A DNA stretch of 11,911 bases from CAYURH01 sp964447105 (GTDB lineage Bacteria > Patescibacteriota > Saccharimonadia > Saccharimonadales > EFPC-124). Below, piece by piece: positions 6,649 to 11,911 of the stretch. The stretch is taken from assembly GCA_964447105.1 (NCBI GenBank), contig CAYURH010000025.1, positions 1-11,911 on the forward strand, in the 5' to 3' direction. The first letter of the stretch is position 1; the number at the start of each line of letters is the position of its first letter. A program made the translations under genes and the position numbers. Under the pieces are notes generated by a model. That model ran no database searches. It saw nothing but the letters and a program-made list of their open reading frames with translations, and had not been told where the DNA came from.

Positions 6649-7387
6649 TGCACTCCGTCGCCGCAGCATCAAACACAACCTGCACAGCGTTTTGGGTAGC
6701 CGTAGGAGATATGGCTAGGCGGGCCGCTGCTCCCTGGCCATCGGCGTTTTTGAAGCAAAAGTTGACTGATTTGTTGCGATTAGCCGACGAACTAACAATA
6801 CTGGACAGTGCGATGGTAGGCACGCCGCTCGGTTCTTTATATGTATATGTCAAAATATTTGTTGATTTAGGACTACGAATAAGTGCCAGTGCGTTAGTAG
6901 CCTGGTTGTCGCTCAGACGTTTGAAGCCGCTCATACTAGCGAGCCACGGGATGTCGAATGTTGTCACATCGTTGGCTGGTATTGCTTTGGGTGCGTAGTC
7001 CATAACCAACTGTTCATCCGGTTCAGCCAGACTGACGTTGCTCGGTTCGGTGCCGACAATATAATACGTATTTACCGTACTGCTGCCAGCCTGGAATAGA
7101 AGGAGCTTGCCCATAAGTAGGCAGTCGCTCGTACCAGCATTTTGCGACCCAGAGCTCACTACTCCCCCACTGCACGTTTCGTTGAGGCCGTGTGGGTTGA
7201 CGCCGCTCACAATTTCGCTATATTGTTTTTGCACATACGCTTCGAGTGAGCGACCGCTATCAAGGAAGCGCACTGTGCGGATTGTAGAGCCTGTGCCAAT
7301 GACCGCAATCGTAAATAACAGAGCGGTAATCGCCAAGAACAAACTGATCTCAATAATAGTGAACCCACCCTCAACTGCACGTCCCAT
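6638..7387 (-). CDS. Minor pilin (FimT/PilE-like prepilin), first gene of the minor-pilin operon
   Basis: This 249-residue protein starts MGRAVEGG, then FTIIEISLFLAITALLFTIA. It is a class III prepilin with cleavage after G8, F+1 and E+5. The rest is a secreted globular domain with four cysteines (TCS, DCL, FCF, ECN) that could make two disulfides. I cannot place it in a specific pilin family beyond the N-terminal methylation domain; FimT/GspH-like or PilE-like both remain possible. No Shine-Dalgarno site precedes the ATG. A perfect TATAAT with extended TG lies 8 bases upstream, so this gene opens its own near-leaderless transcript, carrying the three downstream minor-pilin genes. The stop is TAA. 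Confidence 0.83.
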   Translation of the reverse strand: MGRAVEGGFTIIEISLFLAITALLFTIAVIGTGSTIRTVRFLDSGRSLEAYVQKQYSEIVSGVNPHGLNETCSGGVVSSGSQNAGTSDCLLMGKLLLFQAGSSTVNTYYIVGTEPSNVSLAEPDEQLVMDYAPKAIPANDVTTFDIPWLASMSGFKRLSDNQATNALALIRSPKSTNILTYTYKEPSGVPTIALSSIVSSSANRNKSVNFCFKNADGQGAAARLAISPTATQNAVQVVFDAAATECNGV

Positions 7388-7395
7388 TTGATTGG

Positions 7396-7404
7396 ATTAT
7401 AGCA
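7396..7404 (-). promoter_or_regulatory. Extended -10 promoter of the minor-pilin operon
   Basis: TGCTATAAT on the minus strand is a perfect extended -10 (TGnTATAAT). It ends 8 bases before the ATG at 7387, giving a predicted leader of 0-2 nt. It lies in the 30-base gap after the pilD stop. A weak CTGACC about 19 bases upstream could act as -35. Confidence 0.65.
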
Positions 7405-7417
7405 TAAGCACGATGCT

Positions 7418-8218
7418 CTAGGTCAGAAATAACGCCGAGCTCATGAACCAATTGACGATCATATCGCCCCACAAACTAGCAATTACAAATGCGACAATCA
7501 GAAATGGCCCAAATGGCACATGACTTTTACGGTCGACTTTGCCACTCAGTAATCCAGGCACCAATATAATAAACCCTATCACGTTCGCTAGCATCAACAC
7601 GAGCAGCGCTTTCTGCCACCCTAAAACCAACCCCATATATACACCTAGCTTAACATCGCCTAAACCTACCCACGCACCGCGCGAGACGAGGTACAACACC
7701 CCATACACACCGGTGATTGGGATAAGCCCCAGGCCAGCACTAGCTACAACATCGCCAAATGGCTGCGTTGCCAATCGCAAAGCCAGTTCGAGCAGCGCTA
7801 AGCCCACCAGTACAATGACCAATTTGTCGGGCAGCAACATCCACCGTAGATCATAGATAAGCAACGCCCCGAGTACCACAAGCTGCAGCAGCCACAACAC
7901 AAATAGCGACAGCTCCAACGATGATTCTAAGCCATGTGGCCAGCACAGGTACGACAGCACGAACAGCACCGCCATACCCACCTCTACCGCCAATGCCTGC
8001 CAGCCGATTTTGTGCCCGCAATAGCGGCATTTACCACTCAGCGCTAGCCAGCTAGCAATTGGCACAAGATCGAGTGGCCCTAGTTTGTGATGACAATGTT
8101 CGCACTCAGAGCGATCGCGCACAAAATCACGATGGCCGTGCAGCCGCCACACGAGCGCACCCACAAAACTACCCATAGCCGCACCCACCGCGGCCAAAAA
8201 CACGATTGTCAAAACCAT
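7418..8218 (-). CDS. pilD: Prepilin peptidase / N-methyltransferase (type IV leader peptidase)
   Basis: This membrane aspartyl protease cleaves prepilins after the conserved G and N-methylates the new N-terminus. The protein has 266 residues. The N-terminal GSFVGALVWRL (16-26) and two zinc-binding CxxC pairs (C39/C42 and C64/C67) form the cytoplasmic methylase domain. The catalytic aspartates are D123 in IYDLRWMLLPD and D188 in GLGDVKLG. PFGP at 235-238 is also conserved. Several hydrophobic helices follow the cytoplasmic domain, as usual for the family. Its substrates are likely the five prepilins encoded around it. It stands between the pilA terminator and the minor-pilin promoter, so it needs its own promoter or readthrough. 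AGGA seven bases before the ATG could be a ribosome site; the same bases overlap a possible -10. The stop is TAG. Confidence 0.95.
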   Translation of the reverse strand: MVLTIVFLAAVGAAMGSFVGALVWRLHGHRDFVRDRSECEHCHHKLGPLDLVPIASWLALSGKCRYCGHKIGWQALAVEVGMAVLFVLSYLCWPHGLESSLELSLFVLWLLQLVVLGALLIYDLRWMLLPDKLVIVLVGLALLELALRLATQPFGDVVASAGLGLIPITGVYGVLYLVSRGAWVGLGDVKLGVYMGLVLGWQKALLVLMLANVIGFIILVPGLLSGKVDRKSHVPFGPFLIVAFVIASLWGDMIVNWFMSSALFLT

Positions 8219-8224
8219 AGCCTA

Positions 8225-8233
8225 ATCCTATCA
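8225..8233 (-). promoter_or_regulatory. Possible extended -10 of pilD (overlaps a Shine-Dalgarno-like AGGA)
   Basis: TGATAGGAT fits TGnTAnnAT and ends exactly 6 bases before the ATG at 8218, the same spacing as at uppP and xerC. It lies directly downstream of the pilA terminator, where a promoter is expected. AGGA inside it could equally serve as a ribosome binding site on a longer transcript. Confidence 0.4.
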
Positions 8234-8243
8234 GGCTTATGCC

Positions 8244-8277
8244 AAAAAAAGAACTCCCGTATAACCGGGAGTTCTTT
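8244..8277 (-). terminator. Intrinsic terminator of the pilin operon
   Basis: A perfect 12-bp inverted repeat (AAAGAACTCCCG / CGGGAGTTCTTT, 8248-8259 and 8266-8277) has a 6-base loop. On the minus strand it is followed by a T run continuing to 8244. It lies 16 bases after the pilA stop codon. On the plus strand the hairpin is followed only by TTT, so it is directional toward pilA. Confidence 0.93.
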
Positions 8278-8293
8278 GTCGTCGTAACGAGCT

Positions 8294-8791
8294 CTAGTTA
8301 CTCTGGCAGTAGTAACCACCCTGCTCTTGGAAAATAAGCAGTGCGTAGTTACGTACACCCGTGTTGGCGCTCACACCTGAAGCTTGCGACGAGTCACATT
8401 TGTAGCCAATGTAGGTCCAAATGTTGCCCGATGTCAGACCTGAAGTGTTGGTCTGCGTCGTCTGGTATGTTACGGAATATGTAGAACTTTGTGGGTCAGA
8501 GAATGTCTGTCCACCGTTGGTCAAGTAATTGCCGACAAACGTGTTCCAGGCAGCTGTCGTCGAAGCTGGGTTGCCAGCAGTTTGACCGGGCAGCAAACCT
8601 TGGTTGTTAGATTGGTAAGCGGTAAGCTGACTCGAGAATTTACCCAAATCTTGCTTGCGTTGTGTGTCGCGCTGAGAACGTTGGAGTGCTGGCAAAGCCA
8701 AGAACACTACCAAGAAGATCAGACCAGCAATTGCAAGTACCAACACAACCTCGATGATTGTGAAGCCCTTTGCATTAGATTGCCTGTTCAT
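8294..8791 (-). CDS. pilA: Major type IV pilin
   Basis: This 165-residue prepilin is the likely fibre subunit. The signal MNRQSNAKG is cleaved by PilD before FTIIEVVLVLAIAGLIFLVV, with F+1 and E+5. An alpha-1 helix follows with LPALQRSQRDTQRKQDLGKFSSQLTAYQ, a typical major-pilin pattern. The C-terminal domain is rich in S, T, N, Q and G, with only two cysteines (YKCDSS and YYCQSN at the C-terminus), which likely form the D-region disulfide. Reasons to call it the major pilin: own strong promoter, own terminator, position after pilBTC, and compact size. An in-frame GTG five codons upstream is possible, but its G-rich stretch leaves no spacing. The start context is GGGTGG then 11 bases to the ATG, a non-canonical site also found before pilT. 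The stop is TAG. Confidence 0.9.
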   Translation of the reverse strand: MNRQSNAKGFTIIEVVLVLAIAGLIFLVVFLALPALQRSQRDTQRKQDLGKFSSQLTAYQSNNQGLLPGQTAGNPASTTAAWNTFVGNYLTNGGQTFSDPQSSTYSVTYQTTQTNTSGLTSGNIWTYIGYKCDSSQASGVSANTGVRNYALLIFQEQGGYYCQSN

Positions 8792-8799
8792 AGTACTTT

Positions 8800-8816
8800 T
8801 TTCCACCCTTCTTTTA
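8800..8816 (-). repeat. 17-nt repeat before pilA, identical to one before pilT
   Basis: TAAAAGAAGGGTGGAAA on the minus strand is present exactly here and at 11175-11191. It lies in the pilA 5' leader and includes the purine-rich tract that probably serves as the ribosome binding region. Confidence 0.8.
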
Positions 8817-8842
8817 TAAGCGGTTAACCTTATATTGCTTAT
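8816..8842 (-). repeat. Inverted repeat at the pilA transcription start
   Basis: Arms ATAAGC (8837-8842 read on minus; GCTTAT at 8816-8821) flank a 15-base centre containing the perfect palindrome GGTTAACC (8822-8829). The predicted +1 of pilA (about 8837) falls in the first arm. This could be a protein operator or a 5' leader hairpin; no regulator is identified. Confidence 0.45.
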
Positions 8843-8843
8843 G

Positions 8844-8871
8844 ATTATATACCCCTACAGCCCAGTTGCAA
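8844..8871 (-). promoter_or_regulatory. Promoter of pilA
   Basis: TTGCAA (8866-8871) and perfect TATAAT (8844-8849) are spaced 16 bases on the minus strand, in the 86-base gap between pilC and pilA. The predicted start is near 8837, giving a leader of about 46 nt. It would let the major pilin be made at a higher level than PilBTC. Confidence 0.75.
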
Positions 8872-8877
8872 ATACTT

Positions 8878-10092
8878 TTACGAACCAGGCAGGTTACCGA
8901 TGAGTCCATACACCGGCAACAGAATCGCGCCTACCATCAGGCCAGCTATCACTGCCAGCACCACCATAAGGATCGGTTCGATGGCGGTAGAGATGGAACG
9001 AACAGCTGTATCAAGTTCGTTTTCGTAATATGTAGCAGCTTTGCCCATCATTTTGTCGATACCTCCCGACTGCTCGCCAATGGCGATCATCTGGGGCACT
9101 AGTGACAATATGGCGGATTCGTTGCGTAGTGCCAAAGACAGAGCCTTACCTCCTTTTACTTTGTCGGCGGCACGCATGATCGCTTCGGCGACAGGCATGT
9201 TGTTGACAGCGCGAGCAGAAATGCGAAGCATTTCTAGCATAGGCACACCGGTGGACATAAGTGTTTGACCAGTGCGAGTAAAGCGCGCCATATACAGTTT
9301 GCGAAACAGACTACCGAATAATGGCATGCTGATTTTGACAGTGTCATATAAGCGGCGCCCGTCTTCGGTTTCAAAATACCGACGCAAGAAATACGCTGCG
9401 GCGACCAGTACCAGGATCACCAACCACCAATACTGCAGGGCAAAGCTCGACGCCCCCACCATTATCCCCGTCAGGAACGGCAGTTCGCGATGCAGGTCGT
9501 GATATAGGCGCTGAATCTGCGGCACAATCGTAAACAACATAAACGCAATCACACCAACAATCACCACCAGCACAATTGCCGGATAAATCATTGCGCCACG
9601 AACTTTGCTGATAAGTTCAGAGTCTTTCTCTTGCTGGCTGGCGATGCGTTCCAGAGCTTCGTCTAGCGTACCCGACACCTCACCGGCGGCGATGAGCGCA
9701 ATGTATACGTCATTGAACACTTCGCGGTGCTTAGAAAACGATTCGGACAGAGAGCTACCGCCTTCGACGCTTGCAAGGATATCGTTAATGATAGCTACCA
9801 AACGCTTGTTCTCGGTCTGATCAGCCAGGGTGCGTAGGCTTTGCGCGAGCGGCAAACCAGCATTGATAAGCGTAGCCATCTGACGAGTGAAGACAATGCG
9901 GTCTTTGGTGCTCACTCGATTGGTCAGTTTGGTGAGGAAATTACCTTTTTTGCTCTGCTCTACAATCTGGAGCGGCACGATTCCCTGCGCCATCAACAAT
10001 TTGGCTGCAGCTCGTTCTGATTCGGCCTGCACCGTAGAATGGATCACCTTATTGGTTGTGGTGTCGCGGGCCGTATAATCAAATGTCAGCAT
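8878..10092 (-). CDS. pilC: Type IV pilus inner-membrane platform protein
   Basis: PilC/GspF anchors the pilus base and transmits motor motion from PilB and PilT. The 404-residue protein has the expected two T2SSF domains: residues about 64-187 (RQMATLINAGLPLAQSL ... GEVSGTLDEAL) and about 267-390 (TRTGQTLMSTGVPMLEML ... GEQSGGIDKMM). Membrane helices lie around 168-192, 222-237 and 370-397, the family pattern. The N-terminal FDYTARD...GIVPLQI segment is also typical. The ATG has AGAGG six bases upstream and follows the pilT stop by 12 bases, so the two are co-transcribed. The stop is TAA. Length is normal (about 400). Confidence 0.96.
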   Translation of the reverse strand: MLTFDYTARDTTTNKVIHSTVQAESERAAAKLLMAQGIVPLQIVEQSKKGNFLTKLTNRVSTKDRIVFTRQMATLINAGLPLAQSLRTLADQTENKRLVAIINDILASVEGGSSLSESFSKHREVFNDVYIALIAAGEVSGTLDEALERIASQQEKDSELISKVRGAMIYPAIVLVVIVGVIAFMLFTIVPQIQRLYHDLHRELPFLTGIMVGASSFALQYWWLVILVLVAAAYFLRRYFETEDGRRLYDTVKISMPLFGSLFRKLYMARFTRTGQTLMSTGVPMLEMLRISARAVNNMPVAEAIMRAADKVKGGKALSLALRNESAILSLVPQMIAIGEQSGGIDKMMGKAATYYENELDTAVRSISTAIEPILMVVLAVIAGLMVGAILLPVYGLIGNLPGS

Positions 10093-10104
10093 GAACTGCC
10101 TCTG

Positions 10105-11175
10105 CTAACCCCGCGCCATGCGCTCAAATTCATTCAAATCCACCGCATAGTTGCGCGCTTCGTCGTAGCTAATAGTCCCGGCTTGCACCATGGCGACAAG
10201 CGTGCGGTCCATAGACTGCATACCAGTGTCGGCGCCAGTTTGGATGACTGCATCCAGCTGGTGGCTCTTGCCTTCGCGGATAATGTTTCGCACCGCTGCA
10301 GTGGCAATCAAAATTTCGGAAGCCGCAATACGGCCACCACCGATAGCCGGGATTAGCCGCTGCGAACAAATAGCCTGCAACATGTTGGCCAGCTGCGAAC
10401 GGATCTGTGGTTGCTGGTTCGGAGGGAATACGTCGATCATGCGGTCGATCGACTGCGCAGCACTGTTGGTGTGCAGCGTGGCAAACACCAAGTGGCCTGT
10501 TTCGGCAATGGTGATCGCAGCACTAATAGTTTCGAGGTCGCGCATCTCGCCAATCAACACAACATCTGGGTCCTGACGCAAGCTTGAACGCAACGCCGCG
10601 CTAAAGCTATAGGTGTCATAGTGGACTTCGCGTTGCACGATGAGCGAGCGTTTAGATTTGTGCGTAAACTCAATCGGGTCTTCAATGGTAATGATGTGCT
10701 GCGGCTTCTCACTGTTGATTTGATCAATCAGCGCTGCCAGCGTGGTAGATTTGCCCGAACCAGTTGGTCCAGTAATAAGCACCAAGCCGCGCGGATAATT
10801 AGCAAAACTATTTACTACTGGTGGCAGGCCCAGTTCGGCCACGCTTTTGATCTCGTTAGGGATCAGACGCAGCGCCGCAGCCAAGTTGCCACGTTCGTGA
10901 AATGAGTTTACGCGGAAGCGCCCCAGGTCACCAAAAGCGAAACTGAAATCAAATTCTTTGTCTTTCAATAATATCTGCTTTTGCTCATCGTCCAAGATGG
11001 CAAACACCAAGCTCTCTACATTTTCTTCGGTCAGTGTATCGTAGCCAGGGATCGGTGTTAGGTGGCCGTCGATACGCAGCATCGGCGGCATAGATACTTG
11101 CAAATGCAAGTCAGAGGCGCGTTTTTTGATCACCTCTTCTAGCAGAATCTCGATGCGTAATTGTGTTGCTGCCAT
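10105..11175 (-). CDS. pilT: Type IV pilus retraction ATPase
   Basis: This cytoplasmic hexameric ATPase disassembles the pilus and powers twitching and DNA uptake in other bacteria. The 356-residue protein (start at MAATQLRIE) has all PilT hallmarks. The N-terminal PAS-like region contains SDLHL (21-25). Walker A is GPTGSGKST (136-144) and the Asp box TIEDPIEF (163-170). Walker B lies in LRQDPDVVLIGEMRD (199-213) and the His box in HLVFATLHTN (228-237). AVRNIIRE (294-301) is the C-terminal AIRNLIRE motif that separates PilT from PilB. The upstream in-frame extension overlaps pilB and lacks a better start. The chosen ATG is preceded by GAAGGGTGGAA, part of the 17-nt repeat, 13 bases after the pilB stop. 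pilC follows after 12 bases. The stop is TAG. Confidence 0.96.
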   Translation of the reverse strand: MAATQLRIEILLEEVIKKRASDLHLQVSMPPMLRIDGHLTPIPGYDTLTEENVESLVFAILDDEQKQILLKDKEFDFSFAFGDLGRFRVNSFHERGNLAAALRLIPNEIKSVAELGLPPVVNSFANYPRGLVLITGPTGSGKSTTLAALIDQINSEKPQHIITIEDPIEFTHKSKRSLIVQREVHYDTYSFSAALRSSLRQDPDVVLIGEMRDLETISAAITIAETGHLVFATLHTNSAAQSIDRMIDVFPPNQQPQIRSQLANMLQAICSQRLIPAIGGGRIAASEILIATAAVRNIIREGKSHQLDAVIQTGADTGMQSMDRTLVAMVQAGTISYDEARNYAVDLNEFERMARG

Positions 11176-11191
11176 TTCCACCCTTCTTTTA
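11175..11191 (-). repeat. 17-nt repeat between pilB and pilT, identical to one before pilA
   Basis: TAAAAGAAGGGTGGAAA starts with the pilB stop codon TAA and ends on the first base of the pilT ATG. It therefore makes up the whole intergenic spacer and the pilT translation start region. Confidence 0.8.
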
Positions 11192-11911
11192 GGCCATGTT
11201 TGCTGCCACGCGGTTGGCTTCTTCAAGCGTAGTCAGCCCAGTAAGCGACTTCAGATAGCCATCTTGGCGCATGGTCACCATGCCCTGGGCAATCGCCGCT
11301 TTCTGAATCTCAGAGCTGGTTGCTCGTCTGACAATAAGGTTCTGGATTTCTTCAGTAACATCCATTACCTCATATAGACCCATGCGTCCTTTATAGCCAC
11401 CTGGGGTTTGCGGCGTGTCTTTGCCTCTGACCAAAGTATAAGCTTTTTGGTTGGCTAGCGGCAAGTCCTTGTAGCCCAGATCTTCGGAAACTTTAGCCAT
11501 ATCAGCCTGTGCCGCCGGTAGAATGGTGCCGATCGTCTCGCGGATGCTCTGCGTCTCCAGCTCTGTCGACTTATACGTATCGCGATCTTCCGACACACGA
11601 CGCACTAGACGTTGGCCAATAATAGTATTCACCGTACTGGCAATCAGGAACGGTTCTATGCCCATATCGAGCAAGCGAGGCAAGATACCGGCTGCGGAGT
11701 TGGTGTGCAGCGTACTGAAAACTAGGTGCCCGGTCAGCGCAGCTTGTACGGCCAGATCAGCTGTTTCTTTGTCGCGGATCTCACCCACCATCACCACATT
11801 GGGGTCTTGGCGGAGAATCGAACGCAGGCCAGCTGCAAACGTCAAACCGACGTCAGGGTTAACTTGAATCTGGTTTACCCCTGACATTTTGTACTCTACT
11901 GGGTCTTCGAG
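11189..11911 (-). CDS. pilB: Type IV pilus extension ATPase, C-terminal part (cut by window edge)
   Basis: 240 residues are visible; the reading frame runs off the right edge, so the N-terminal domain and Walker A are outside. The fragment starts LEDPVEYKMSGVNQ, the Asp box of GspE/PilB ATPases. It continues with Walker B in LRQDPNVVMVGEIRD (33-47) and the His box HLVFSTLHTN (62-71). GRMGLYEVM (175-183) and the C-terminal QDGYLKSLTGLTTLEEANRVA are also typical. PilB powers pilus assembly in the cytoplasm. The segment between RRVS and GRMGLYE (about 107-174) normally holds a tetracysteine zinc site; here there is no cysteine in the whole fragment and that region is a hydrophilic linker of about 68 residues. 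The ATG at 11887 is internal, not the start. pilT follows 13 bases later. The stop is TAA. Confidence 0.93.
   Translation of the reverse strand, partial: LEDPVEYKMSGVNQIQVNPDVGLTFAAGLRSILRQDPNVVMVGEIRDKETADLAVQAALTGHLVFSTLHTNSAAGILPRLLDMGIEPFLIASTVNTIIGQRLVRRVSEDRDTYKSTELETQSIRETIGTILPAAQADMAKVSEDLGYKDLPLANQKAYTLVRGKDTPQTPGGYKGRMGLYEVMDVTEEIQNLIVRRATSSEIQKAAIAQGMVTMRQDGYLKSLTGLTTLEEANRVAANMA

Noticed and set aside
8804..8806. GTG start for pilA five codons upstream
   Set aside because: The codon lies inside the G-rich tract with no room for a ribosome site, and the ATG gives a normal 9-residue leader.
100..11911. Recoding of UGA as glycine (as in Gracilibacteria/Absconditabacteria)
   Set aside because: All genes read through to family-typical lengths with the standard code and no in-frame TGA interrupts them.
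1..11911. CRISPR array, insertion sequence or prophage
   Set aside because: No regularly spaced repeats, transposase or phage structural genes were seen in the window.

Overview
The window (about 50% GC, 14 tightly packed protein genes, 2 tRNA genes) looks like chromosome from a Candidatus Saccharibacteria-type member of the Patescibacteria (CPR). Reasons: a type IV pilus cluster with no outer-membrane secretin in view, compact gene order with overlaps, a long-form nucleoside diphosphate kinase, and a membrane-anchored parvulin-like protein next to a PH-domain membrane protein. The phylum is an inference from gene content; no marker such as 16S rRNA is present.

Layout. Everything is on the minus strand except the tyrosine recombinase. 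From the right edge in transcription order: pilB (5' end cut by the window), pilT, pilC and the major pilin gene pilA, closed by a strong hairpin-plus-T terminator at 8244-8277. Then come pilD (prepilin peptidase) and a four-gene minor-pilin operon (FimT/PilE-like, PilV-like, PilW-like, PilX-like) with overlapping or abutting reading frames. The PilX-like gene meets xerC (plus strand, 3355-4287) tail to tail; both stop codons lie in one CTAG. Divergent from xerC are uppP and ndk (minus), then tRNA-Arg(CCT), a two-TM PH-domain protein, a parvulin-like lipid-bilayer-anchored foldase or chaperone, and a partial tRNA-Asp(GTC) at the left edge.

How it works together. PilB (extension ATPase), PilT (retraction ATPase) and PilC (inner platform) drive a retractile pilus. 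PilD cleaves and methylates the prepilins; PilA forms the fibre, and the four minor pilins probably form the priming or tip complex. UppP recycles undecaprenyl pyrophosphate, Ndk balances NTPs, and the Xer-type recombinase probably resolves chromosome dimers.

The main unusual signals are regulatory or structural rather than a new gene system. Several genes (xerC, uppP, the minor-pilin operon, possibly pilD) have a -10 element 6 to 8 bases before the ATG, which predicts leaderless mRNAs. None of the 14 stop codons is TGA. PilB lacks the usual tetracysteine zinc site. The parvulin-like domain lacks its canonical active-site histidines. I did not find evidence of a wholly undescribed system, CRISPR array, insertion sequence or prophage. 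No gene-free stretch exceeds 100 bases.
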